A DNA stretch of 64,000 nt from Lithodes maja (Eukaryota > Arthropoda > Malacostraca > Decapoda > Lithodidae). The notes under the pieces are model-generated. The model made no database searches, was not told the DNA's origin, and saw nothing but the letters and a program-made list of their open reading frames with translations. The stretch lies in contig JBAKBP010012324.1 in assembly GCA_037953745.1 (NCBI GenBank), forward strand, positions 1 to 64,000, given 5' to 3'. The position numbers were made by a program, and so were the translations under genes. Below, piece by piece: positions 1 to 9,869 of the stretch; the stretch's first letter is position 1; the number at the start of each line of letters is the position of its first letter.

Positions 1-296
1 GTAGTTTATGAACCACCTCATACAAATTGTAGGCTACCCTCCTACCAACCCACTATTTGGTGGTGGTGGTGGTGGCCGACTCAAGACAGAGCCAGAATAG
101 GGACAACAGAAAACAATCGACACAAAAACAAAATACACATTCACACACATTTAGGTCTAGAAGCTGTGGTGATGCACGGAATTATTGTTATCATTATTTA
201 TATATAGTTGTATATTATTGTAGTTATAGAGTATTATTATTTAATCCATTAGTACCAACTGGTCACTTTTATTGCTTGCATTGTATTTTGGTTCTA
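1..296. other. Unassigned flank with a dispersed-repeat fragment
   Basis: No coding signal is seen. Bases about 60-110 (a GGT run, then a GTGGCC...CAAGACAGAGCC segment) resemble 48057-48105 and more weakly 20118-20150, so this is a fragment of an unidentified dispersed repeat. Confidence 0.35.
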
Positions 297-311
297 TCTA
301 TCTATCTATAT

Positions 312-1506
312 CTATTGCCTGACGCCGTGATCCCCGAAGGGATGGCCACGAACGAACCGCCCCCATGCACCTCTGTCCCCAGTCAGTCGACGCCCCTCCC
401 CCCAACCAGCACCGCCTTCGTTCATGTACTTCCTCACTCCATCCTTCCACCTCATATTCGGTCTACCTCTCCCCCTCTGTCCCTCCACCTCGCTCTCATA
501 CACCCTCTTAGTCATTCTCTCGCTTTCCATACGTTCCATATGGCCGAACCATCTCAAGTTGTTCCTTTTCACACTTTCCGGCACATCTACCTCCACACCA
601 CACCTCCTTCTTACTTCCTCATTAGTCTGTCTATCCCTCCATGTAACTCCGCACGCACTCCTTAAGTAATTCATTTCCACTGCTCTCACTCTTGGTCTGA
701 GTCTCTCAACCAACGTCCATGCTTCGCTTCCGTAAGTCAGTGTCGGGATTACCACACTGTCATGCAAGGACTTCTTCACTTCCATACTGAGCACCCTATT
801 TCTTGTTACTGCATTTAGCGTTCCGACAACCCTCTTCCCCTGTTGTACCCTCTCCCGCACCTCTTCATCCATAGTCCCATCTTTACTCAACACACTGCCC
901 AGATACTTAAAAGAGTTGACGATCTCCATAGCTTGACCGTTCAGCTTCACCTCACACTCTGTGACTTCACCCCTTTCGAAGACCATAACCTTGCTCTTCC
1001 CTGTATTTACCTTCAAATTCCGTTTTTCGCATACTGTTCCAAACTCATTTACCAGACCCTGCAACTCCCATTCATTATCACTCATCAGAACTGTATCATC
1101 CGCAAACAGCAGTATAGGTAGCTTCCACTCAATTCCCTCCCTTTTCAGCGATACACCAACATCCACTGCTCTTGATAGTATTTCTTTCATAACTCCATCC
1201 ATATATACAGTAAACAACCACGGGGACATCACACACCCCTGTTTCAAACCAACATTCAGGTCAAAGAACTCGCTCTGCTCACTCTCCACACGTACTGCCG
1301 CCTTTGCACCCTCATACATGCTCTTCACTGCTTTCAGCAACTTGCCCTCTACTCCGTATATTCTAAGTACTTTCCACAAACCTTCTCTATCCACTCTGTC
1401 ATAGGCCTTCTCCAAGTCCATAAAGGCAACATACACCTTTTGTTTCTTCTCCAGATACTTCTCCACAACACAATTCAGGGTAAAAATCTGATCTACACAT
1501 CCTCTT
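312..1506 (-). pseudogene. LINE-A reverse transcriptase, C-terminal part
   Basis: This frame encodes the RT palm and thumb and the C-terminal tail. Visible motifs in order are FMDLEKAYDRVD (catalytic Asp region), LKQGCVMSPWLF, and LFADDTVLM (the F-A-D-D catalytic motif). After the thumb come LTYGSEAWTL and a conserved basic tail with LRWFGHMERM and RGRGRP. The frame is open from the LINE-B junction to its stop and has no visible lesion, but the protein is cut off from its N-terminal half 3 kb upstream, so it is a broken gene. Any translation would begin at an incidental non-ATG codon near 1466. Confidence 0.85.
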
Positions 1507-1508
1507 AA

Positions 1509-1531
1509 TAATAATAATAATAATAATAATA
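1509..1531 (-). repeat. (TTA)n tail of LINE-B
   Basis: Seven or eight TTA units lie directly at the LINE-B/LINE-A junction and form the 3' tail typical of CR1/L2/Jockey-type insertions. Confidence 0.85.
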
Positions 1532-1825
1532 TTTATTCAGTTAGCAATTTACAGAGTTGGTACCACATAGTTTGTTACAAATATGACATGTACCAGCCTT
1601 GCATAATTCCAACTAAGGATAGCCCAATAAGGCCGTTAGGCGTATTTCCATTGGGGTCCTTGTGGGATTAGGTTAGCTGGGGAAAAGGGGAGGATAAAGA
1701 AATAGATACTTTAGAGAAAGTATTTCTAGGGGGTTATTTTAAGATACCTTACATCCTATAGTAAATATCAGTAATCCGTAATCAGTAATCATTTCAGTTT
1801 GGTTTGTCTATCTCTTATGTCGTAT

Positions 1826-2737
1826 TTAGTAGTAGACATAAGCTTGGTGCTCCCTTCTCGCAGCTGTCCGGTTCAGGTGTTCCTTCAGGCTACGTCTGAA
1901 GGAATACAGTGTTCTCTTTTCACGGACTGACTGGGGTAGGTCGTTCCAGTCTTTGATGGCGGTGAAGAAGAATGTTTGCTTACCCTGTCCTTGGATTCTC
2001 GGGACCTTAAAATTAAACATCCTGTTTCTTGTATTATGTCCACTCCTCTCATTTGCTTTAACAAAATCATTCTTTAGGTACTCTGGAGGTCTGTCATAGA
2101 AAATTTTGAAGGCATTAGTGAGCCTGATTTGTTTGGCCCTGTCAGCGACATTGAGCATACCTAGTGACTGAAGTTGTTCCTGGCCAACATGTGATCTGGG
2201 TCCTAGGTTCAACATGAACCTAACCATTTTATTTTGAGTGACCTGAAGTTTGTGCTGTGCTGATTTAGATGATGCAGAGTACCAGGATGACACAGAATAG
2301 TCAAAATTACATTGAACAAGCGCTTGGCAGAGGGTCTTTTTGGTCGCCGCGGGCAAGCATCCCACCTGTCTATACAGGTATTTTATACGTGCTCTACACT
2401 TACTCAGGATAGATTCCAAAATTGTTTCACCTGACAAACTCGCGTCCAGTTTTAGTCCGAGATATTTAACTTGTGACACTGTTGTTATAGGAATATCATT
2501 ACAGTTGACCGAGAAGCCCACAATGTCTTTCAGTTTGCGTTTTGTTCCACATAAGATGGCTTCCGTCTTGCCCAGGTGAAGAGATAGTCTATTGTCCACT
2601 AGCCATTCACTACATGATTCTAGTTCTTTGGAAAGTGAAGCGGCAATACTTATTGGGTCTTTTCCTGAAACCAGGAGCACGCTGTCGTCTGCATACAGTA
2701 ATAATTTACATGAGACGCTCAGTTCCATGTCGTTCAC
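1826..2737 (-). pseudogene. LINE-B reverse transcriptase palm/thumb and C-terminus
   Basis: This frame holds the second half of the RT. The catalytic motif LLYADDSVLLV is near its start, followed by SEWLVDNRLSLHLGKTEAILCG, VKYLGLKLD, the FDYSVSSWY thumb motif, and a tail with FFFTAIKDWNDLP. It ends with a stop at 1826. The frame is shifted relative to the upstream half at about 2735-2760. There the conserved GVPQG-type block is missing between two GTCCC repeats, which suggests a deletion of roughly 17 bp by microhomology. The lesion removes residues next to the active site, so the protein is inactive. Confidence 0.85.
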
Positions 2738-4524
2738 ATAACAGAGAAAGAGTGCGGGACCCCACAGTTAATTGGCATAGGATCAGATATATTATCGTCA
2801 ATTTTGACTCTTTGGGTTCTACCACTAAGATAAGATTTAAACCAGTTCACAGATCCTATGCCCATTGCTTGTAGTTTATTACATAGGATATCATGGTCTA
2901 CTGTGTCAAACGCTTTTTGTAGATCAAGAAGAACCATACCGGTGTAGTTACCTTTAGACATTTCTTTACGAATGTGATCCGTTAAGTGGATGAGACAGGA
3001 GTCTGTCGAGTACATGCATCTGAAACCTGATTGAAACTTATAAAATAGATCATTTTGTTTGAGGTAGTGTTCAATTTGGGTGTATACCGCTCTTTCAAGG
3101 ATTTTAGATACAATACATAATATGCTAACTGGTCTGTAGTTACCAACTTCTAGTTTATTTCCTTTCTTGAATAGAGGGGTTACAATAGCTTCCTTCAGTT
3201 CAGAAGGTACAGTGTTGGTGTTAATTGACAAGTTGATGATGTGGGTTAGGGGGCCTGCTATACCAATGGCTCCATCTCGTAGAAATTTGGCAGGAATTTT
3301 GTCTGGTCCTGTGCTTTTATGTACATTTAGGTTAGACAGCTCGTCAAAAGTGTATTTTGGTGTAACATTTTGCAATCCAAATGTGTTTGGGTGTATGTCT
3401 TTATCTCTGTAGAAATTTCGAAAGGTGGCCGTTGTTGTCGTGTATTTATTGAGAGGTTGAGGTAGGTTCTGTGCAAGTGTGTTTGCAATGGAGGTGAAGA
3501 AGGAGTTGAAGTAGGTTGAAATTTGTCGTTTATCTTGGCAAATCTGATCATTAATGGTGAGAGCAATATTAGTGTTAGACGAATCCCTTGTCTTGTTGCT
3601 GTAGCCTGTTGTTTTTAGGTGCCTCCATAGTTTCTTTGGGTTATTCTGATATTCCTCTGCCTTATTGTGAAAATAATTAGTTTTCGCTGATTTTATTTTC
3701 CTACTTAGTTTATTCCTGGCCCTGTTGAACTCATGTTTCAGACCTTGATCCTGTCTATGTTTCGCTAGCCTTTTTAACAGATTGTCTCTGTGTTCCAGAT
3801 GGTGTAGTATGTCATTGTTGATCCATGGGTCTGACCTTGCTTTAATTCGTATGTCTTTCAGAGGAGCTATTTCGTCTAGAATGTTTGTGATGATGGTTCT
3901 GAAGCCAACCCATGCGTCATTAACGTTTGTACTTCCAAACACTGGAGACCAGTCTGTATTCCATAAAATGTCCAGAAATGTTTCTTTATTGTAGTTTCTG
4001 AGCGACCTTGTTTTGATAATCTTGTGATTCTCTAGGGTAATTTTTGTGGTTTTCCGTGTGCAATATGTGACAAAGTGATCACTTATCCCAGTCTGTATAA
4101 CCCCTGATTGGGATATTTTGTCCTCTCTGTTACAGTTTATGTGGTCTATTATTGTGGCAGTGTTCTCAGAGATACGTGTGGGGGTTGTGATGAGTTGTTT
4201 GTGATTGTGCATTGTCAGTATATGCCTATATTCTCTTACAAGCCTATCATTTCGTTGTTTGTAACACAGGTTAAAATCCCCTAGTATGATGGATTCATTC
4301 CGAGGGTCTAGCGATGACAACGTTCGTTCAAATTTGGTCAAGAATTGTGTGTCGTCTGGTGGCCTATAGCATACCCCAATTGTGATGGGTCTTGTCCTCG
4401 GCAGGTGTAGATCGATCCACAGAGCTTCGTAATTTTCTACATGGAGGTCGGTCCTGGTTGTGTGTGTGAGGTTGTTTTTTACATACAGACATACTCCTCC
4501 CCCATGCCTATTGCGATCATTCCT
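2738..4524 (-). pseudogene. LINE-B endonuclease (partial) and RT N-terminal half
   Basis: The first third is the C-terminal part of an APE-type endonuclease, with GGGVCLYVKNN, IGVCYRPP, ILGDFNLCY, a histidine-containing IIDHI, and GISDHF near its end (the GDFN and SDH motifs are diagnostic). A linker of about 150 residues follows, then RT motifs STGPDKIPAKFLRD, AIVTPLFKKGN, NYRPVSILCIVSKILERAV, FQSGFRCMYSTDSC and VLLDLQKAFDTVDH. The N-terminal half of the endonuclease is absent because of 5' truncation. The frame ends in the lesion described for the downstream half. Confidence 0.85.
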
Positions 4525-4822
4525 TCCCTTCCTAAAACCTCCCTGCTCGTCGCCTATCCATTTCTCCGTTCTCACTCTCACTCTCTCAATCACTACCCTA
4601 CTGTATACCTTCCCTACTACGCTTAGAAGACATATTCCTCGGTGGTTACCACACACTCCTCTTTCCCCTTTGCCCTTATATAGGGGGACTATTATGCCAG
4701 TCTTCCAGTCATCGGGTGCACTCCCCTTCTCCCATGCTAGTTTGCACATTTTCCATACCCATTCTATCACTATCTCACCACCATACCTCAACATTTCCCC
4801 ACACACTCCATCTGTTGTATTT
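4525..4822 (-). pseudogene. LINE-A reverse transcriptase, N-terminal fragment
   Basis: This fragment encodes the RT finger region upstream of the palm, with SAPDDWKTGIIVPLYKGKG, NHRGICLLSVVGKVYSRV and EQGGFRKGR. The endonuclease expected further upstream is missing, so the copy was truncated at about 4822 on insertion or lost its 5' end later. The reading frame runs on into the LINE-B endonuclease by chance, giving a chimeric 690-codon frame that does not represent a real protein. Confidence 0.8.
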
Positions 4823-5094
4823 TGGTTAATACTAGATATTATTTAGCTTGAGACGAGTTCACACGAGTGCTTTTTCCCCGCGACTCAATCAGTATCATTG
4901 TTTTGATGGTGTAATGGTTAGAGCGTGTAAGTTCTGTATGTGATATCCTAGGTTCGAATCCTGGGAGAATCACATGCTTTAATTTAATTTAGGGTGTTAA
5001 GAATGATGTTAAAAATTACACCCATTTTGACGCTCTTTTCATACTGTATGGACATCTTTCCTAGTGTTCGATAGCTGTAGTTGGTTGAAATCTA
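4823..5094. other. Unassigned spacer with a MITE-H-like end
   Basis: Bases 4855-4880 (TTCACACGAGTGCTTTTTCCCC) resemble the terminal repeat of MITE-H at 17321 and 48839. No matching second end was found nearby, so it is a possible solo end. Confidence 0.3.
4905..4975 (+). repeat. tRNA-derived (SINE-like) sequence
   Basis: A box-A-like TGGTGTAATGGTTAGAGC and a box-B-like GGTTCGAATCC are spaced as in a tRNA, and the T arm pairs (CTAGG/CCTGG). The acceptor stem does not pair, so this is a tRNA-derived repeat or a tRNA pseudogene and not a functional tRNA. Confidence 0.5.
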
Positions 5095-5795
5095 TTAACC
5101 CGGGAGCTGCGGGGAGACTCTTAAGAGTTCCCCCGGCGGACTGCGGGAAGACTCTTGAGAGTAAGTAAAATAAAAAATCAACTTTTGACATCGAAAAAAA
5201 AAAAAAAAATTTATTTTTATTTTTTTTTGGCCCCTGGGCCATGCAAAATCTCAGTCCTCTACCTCCCCTCCTTCCCCACTTTCCTCCTCTCCTTCAGTTA
5301 TCACCTATTTTCCCTATTATTCCCTTATTCTGAGGTATATTTTCGTGCTAACATTAGCGAGTTGCAAGCAAGGTGTTGTCATCACTGATGGCAAGCGAGT
5401 GCAAGAGAGAGAGAGAGAGTATCGATCGACTGTGTCTCAGTGGCCTTGGGGGAAATTGGCGGGAAAGCAGTTTGCCTCACCCATACATTATACAACTCGC
5501 GGGCTATATCTCCGATTTTGACCATCCAAACGCTGTTTTCACTCGTTTTATTGTTGTTTCAGGTTAATACCTTTATAATCAACCCATAATAGGCGCATAT
5601 GGATAATTATTAATGCTATTAATGGTACAATGAATATTTTAGTGACGGAAACACCTCAAATACGTCAGCACAGGGGGACGTTTTCAATTACCCCCATGCG
5701 CACTTGTTAGGTTAAGAACTTAATTTAATTTTGTTTTATTATACGGTATGGATATGTATCCTCGTGTTCGATAGCTGTAGTGGGTTGAAATCTTT
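5046..5795 (+). repeat. Direct repeat flanking MITE M1 copy 1
   Basis: A 45-50 bp block containing GTGTTCGATAGCTGTAG and GGTTGAAATCT is present at 5046-5094 and again at 5743-5795, one on each side of the MITE. The similarity is high but imperfect, so it is older than a target duplication. Confidence 0.6.
5095..5715 (+). mobile_element. TTAA MITE family M1, copy 1
   Basis: This is a 0.62 kb non-autonomous element bounded by TTAA at 5095-5098 and 5712-5715, the piggyBac-type target. The left end reads TTAACCCGGGAGCTGCGG and the right end in reverse reads TTAACCTAACAAGTG. The interior has two palindromes of the type ACTCTTAAGAGT, an A/T homopolymer tract, GGCCCCTGGGCC, and an (AG)n stretch. 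Six copies of this family lie in the window. The 60-odd-codon frame inside is shared by copies because they are recent and is not evidence of a gene. Confidence 0.88.
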
Positions 5796-6292
5796 TGAGA
5801 ACTTTAATTTAGAAGCTTCCCAACAGGATTTGCCGAGGAAAATTGCCGTAAAAAGCATTTGTCTGAACTCTTCTTTCGCAAGGACCTCATTGAAACGTAG
5901 GTTCATTCAGTCAAAATCTTGGTGGTACATATGTAAATAGAAATATTCTTTACTGTTGAAGATTCCTGCACCCGATACTTTAGTGTGTCCAATATTGTGT
6001 TACATTTGTATTATGATTCTAAAGTCTATTCACTATAATTGACTGCTTCAGTACCATGAAACCTACCCAACCCATGCCATTGGTAGATGTCAAGAGTTTA
6101 GATACTCAGGTCTAGCGATTCGTGGCAAATGTCCAGTAAAGTCCCTGTAACAAAAGGCACGCCCTAGCCATGTCAATCAAAGGAATATATGGCGTTAACC
6201 CCTTCTGTACCGGCGACGTCTGTTATATTTTATTCTAGCAATATTTATACAATTTTATGCACCTTAGAAAGGATCTGTGGTAGTTAAAAAGG
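5716..6292. other. Unassigned spacer with a TTAA-type end at 6195
   Basis: No gene is seen. TTAACCCCTTCTGTACCGGC at 6195 matches, over about 50 bp, the reverse complement of a segment ending at 48909, so both look like ends of one TTAA family. The second end of each is not visible. Confidence 0.35.
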
Positions 6293-6804
6293 GTTGTTGT
6301 TCCCTAAGCTGCCTGGCCGAACAGCCCCAAGGCCCCAAGCAAAGCTAAGGCCATTACCGAGAGCCCCCACAGAACCCTCCCTGCTTACCACAATAAAGCC
6401 TGGGTGACCGAAGCCACTCCATGGCAGGGAGCTGAGGAGGGTGCGGAAATGCCCGGGAAACCAAAGTCCCACCCAGGGCCCTGTGTCCCTCAGCAATTAT
6501 GAAGAGAAAGTTGAGGGGCAAAGGAAAAATGTGACGCTTTGGCTTCCAATCTTGGTAAATTGGGAGGTCAATCCACGGAAGAGACGCCGTCACTTGAGAT
6601 CTAGAAAATATATAAGTAAAAGGAACAGTCAGAGTAAGCTATGGGTATGGCAGAGATCGCTCAGTTCTCACTCTGATAGACCAGCCCATCACCGCATGAC
6701 TAGAACCCAATCCTCTCAGCATCAGCTAGGAAAGGCCCTAGAAAGCCGCCTTTGGCGGGGGGATAGCTCCCCTATTTCAACCCCTTTCGGGGTTGGGCAC
6801 CCGC
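6293..6804 (-). mobile_element. SINE-J copy 1
   Basis: This is a roughly 510-bp non-autonomous retroposon on the minus strand. Its last 80 bases match the 3' end of the J LINEs (shared block CTGTTCGGCCAGGCAGCTTA), and it ends in AAC repeats. It abuts the (AAC)n tail of LINE J1, so it landed at that tail. The body matches the complete copy at 38852-39374. The origin of its 5' head is not recognised. Confidence 0.8.
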
Positions 6805-6822
6805 CAATGTTGTTGTTGTTCC

Positions 6823-7404
6823 CTAAGCTGCCTGGCCGAACAGCCCCGAGTCCTTAAGGAAGGCCACGGTCGGGCTTTCCCACAGAGCTCTCAAATAGTG
6901 TAAATTGTGTTGTTGGCGTAAGTGGTTGTGTGAAATGCAGTCTTCTATGATGTATTTTATGGTATGGGGTGCTGTGTTACAACCCGGGCAGGTGTCGACG
7001 ACGGAGTCATCCAGTCTCTTCTGATAGCTCAGAAGAGCTGGATGGTGTCCGCATCTCAGCCTGGCCAGGTGGACTCTGTCCTCGCGAGGAAGGGAGGATT
7101 CAGAAGGATGGATTTCGGGAGGTCGTGCTTGCAGCTGTGTGTTGTCTATGAGTGAGTGGATGGAGCGGCGAGTGATATGATTATGGATGTGCTTCCGGAA
7201 GTTGGTTTGGGGTGGGCAGGGAGGGAGAGAAGACAGTATTTGTGTGTGATAGCATGTGCTGGGTGTTGTTTTGATATTTCTTGGTGTCTGGCTGTGTTGC
7301 CATGTAGTGTAGTGGGTGGTGTTGATTTGTGGAGGCTGCTGCCAGAAATTGAGTGCCTCATGTCTAGATGATCTTTGACTTTTAGGACTTTGGTTTCTTG
7401 ATGT
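6823..7404 (-). pseudogene. LINE J1 ORF2 C-terminal domain
   Basis: This is the C-terminal part of the J-type RT polyprotein. It has LPREDRVHLARLRCGHHPAL and a Cys/His motif CPGCNTAPHTIKYIIEDC, which resembles the terminal zinc-knuckle-like motif of Jockey and R1 LINEs, and ends in GLFGQAA. The stop overlaps the 3' segment that SINE-J shares. It is separated from its RT domain by the LINE-D insertion. Confidence 0.8.
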
Positions 7405-7619
7405 ACAAAGGAGTACAAAGGAAATCAAGCAACAACAGATCTAGTGACCCTTCTAGGCTGCTTGTCCTCCAAAACACTGAGGATCAAGTGTCCAAACAGT
7501 GGTTTAGAGTGGGTAAGGGAACATTGGAAAGGGAACTACTGCCCTGCCACTAACGTGGCAGGACTAGGAAGTTAGTAGGGGACATATGGGTTAGTAACTG
7601 AGGGGAGGATAAAATAAAG

Positions 7620-9674
7620 TTATTCATTTACAAACGCAGTCAGTCGCGGGTTTGATGCGAGATATTTGTCTAGGCGGAATTTAAATGAATCAACGGTGCT
7701 GCAGTCTATAACGTCTCGGGGAAGCCCATTCCACAAGTTGACAACTCGATTGAAGAAGAAATTCTTAGATTCGTGTGAGTTAAAAGATTTACCAATAATT
7801 TTGCAACCGTTTCCCCGCGTGTAATTAGATTGGTCGATAGTGAAGTACTTACTACAGTTCATATTGTCGATGCCTTTGATGATTTTGAACACTTGAATTA
7901 AGTCACCTCTTAATCTGCGCTGGGTTAAAGGAAATAGATTTAATTCTCTAAGATGCTCTTTGTATGGTTTGTTCTTTAGGCTAGGTATCATTTTGGTAAC
8001 TCTACGTTGAACTCGTTCTAGCTTGTTTATGTCTTTTTGGTAATAAGGGCACCAGCATTGAACGCAGTATTCCAGAAGAGGGCGGACTAAGGAATTGTAA
8101 AGGGTTAGGATTATGTCTTTGGATTTATGCTCAAATGATCTGCCTATAAATCCAATTATTTTGTTTGCCTTCTTAACAACTTCTGAACATTGTTGACTCG
8201 GTTTTAGGTTACTCGATATTGTTACTCCCAGATCGGTTTCTCTGTTTACATTCTTAAGCTGAGTGCCATTCATCGAATAGTTTGCTTTCTCATTTAGGTA
8301 TCCGATATGTAGTACTTTACATTTATCCGCATTGAAACTCATTTGCCAAATTTGGGCCCAATGTGACAATTTATCTAGATTGTGTTGCATATCGTCAACT
8401 TGATCTTTTGAGAGTACGCTATTTGCAATGTTTGTATCGTCAGCAAATTTTGAGATTGTACAGGTGAGACCCTCATCTATGTCGTTGATGTAAATTAGAA
8501 AGAGAATTGGTCCTAGTACCGATTCCTGGGGTACCCCGCTACTTACATTGGTCCATTTAGATGCCTTACCGTTTATGGCTACTCTTTGCTTTCTGTCGCT
8601 GAGCCAATTTTCTATCCATTTCAACACACCGTCTTGTATTCCATGCGCTTTTAGTTTTAGCAGTAAACGTTTGTGGGGAACTTTGTCAAAGGCCTTTTGA
8701 AAATCAAGGTATATAATATCTACAGCTTTACTCTCATCGTAGAGGTTTAGGATATCGTGGAAGAAGTCTAAGAGGTTTGTTAAACAGGAACGTTTTTTAC
8801 GAAAGCCGTGTTGAGTATCTTTAAGTATGTTATTTTCCTCTAAGTGATTTACGGGTCTGTCTCTTATGACCGTTTCTAGCATTTTACATACAACTGAGGT
8901 TAAGCTAATTGGACGATAGTTACTGGTTAGGGATTTGCTGCCTTTTTTTAATATCGGTGTTATGTTGGCTATCTTCCACTGATCAGGCATAATTCCAGAC
9001 TGCAAGGATTTATTGAATAGTAATGTCAGTGGTTTGGAGAGCTCATCCTTAGCTTCCTTTAGAACTCTAGGCGAGATTGTATCAGGTCCAGGCATTTTAT
9101 TTACCTTGAGTTTATCTAAGCAATTCAATACTTCTCTCTCTGTAACGGTGATATTGCTTAGAACATCTGAATCGGTGATGGTGTAGGGATATCACTGAGG
9201 TCTTCTGTTGTAAAAACTGATGCAAAGAAGGTATTGAGGGCATTACTCATTTGTACTTCATCTTTGGTGTATTCTCCATTTTCATCGACTAACGGTCCAA
9301 CAGTTGAAGTAACTACTTCTTTCTTTCTGATATAACTATAGAATTCTTTCGGGTTTGTTTTACTTTGATTCGCAATATGTAACTCTAGGGTCTTTTTACT
9401 TTGCTTAATTAACTTTTTGGCTTTGCGTCGTAGCTCTACAAATTTCACCCGTTCTTCGTCATTTTGTGAGGATTTTAATCTATCATTAGCAAATTTTTTA
9501 GCAAGCAGGCAGTTTGAAATATCTTTATTCCACCATTTGGGCTTATTATTATGGCCTGGACGCCGTATTTTCGATGGTATGCAGTCTTGCACTGCTTTTA
9601 GGTAAGTGGTTTCGAATAACTTCCAAGATGTATTTATGTCGTTATTGTTAATTAAAAAGCTCCAGTCAGTTTCT
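7620..9674 (-). pseudogene. LINE-D RT domain (nearly intact)
   Basis: The frame has the CR1-type RT order: MPGPDTISPRVLKEAKDELS, ANITPILKKGSK, NYRPISLTSVVCKMLE, TQHGFRKKRSCLTNLLDFF, IIYLDFQKAFDKVPH, SGVPQESVLGPILFLIYIND, then KFADDTNIA (catalytic F-A-D-D), LGVTISS, and the long CR1 tail RRVTKMIPSLKN, RRLRGDLIQVFKI and NFFFNRVVNLWNGLP. A one-base frameshift near 9170 separates it from the pre-RT linker (9176-9674). Apart from that and the piggyBac insert the coding region is in good order, which makes this a comparatively young copy. Confidence 0.87.
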
Positions 9675-9869
9675 TTAACCCTTCAACCCCGGGTGGTACA
9701 CGTGTGTACCATTATGTTTTGACCCGAGGAACCCGGGTTGTACAACATTGTACCATTGCTTGCGTATGTGCTTTCGAATGGCGCGCGTAAACATTTCGTT
9801 CCGTGGTCGCTAGGCGACGCCACCAGACACCATGTACGCCACCAAAACAGTCTCTACCCTGCCGCCAAC

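Larger units (their letters stand above)
1507..4524 (-). mobile_element. LINE-B (Jockey/CR1-superfamily LINE) inserted in LINE-A
   Basis: This 5'-truncated LINE starts within its endonuclease domain at the junction with LINE-A and ends in a 3' UTR (about 1531-1825) and a (TTA)n tail at 1509-1531, next to a CTGAATAAATATT stretch. No unambiguous target-site duplication is seen; only an AGG-rich microhomology is shared by both edges. A related 3' end (TGAAATAAAGTATTATT) occurs on LINE-E near 42.97 kb. The clade cannot be fixed without a tree. Confidence 0.85.
297..4822 (-). mobile_element. LINE-A copy 1 (RTE-like non-LTR retrotransposon), split by LINE-B
   Basis: This is a 5'-truncated LINE on the minus strand. 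Its 3' end carries a short (ATAG)n tail at 297-311, the same type of tail as the second copy ending at 18989. The coding halves lie at 4525-4822 and 312-1506. The upstream half ends in residues FRKGR and the downstream half resumes in frame with GCVDQIF, the expected continuation of this RT family. LINE-B therefore entered an uninterrupted element. A microsatellite-like tail and a single RT frame fit RTE-like LINEs; the clade is inferred, not tested. Confidence 0.85.

Noticed and set aside
2734..4806. A single 690-codon protein
   Set aside because: It is a chance fusion of the RT of LINE-A with the endonuclease and RT of LINE-B across an insertion junction.
4905..4975. Functional tRNA gene
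   Set aside because: Box A, box B and the T arm are present but the acceptor stem does not pair; the same holds at 44098-44165 and 48480-48545.
5373..5567. A 60-75-codon frame repeated in the M1 MITE copies
   Set aside because: It is conserved only because the copies are recent; its start and length vary, an (AG)n tract lies in it, and it has no domain.
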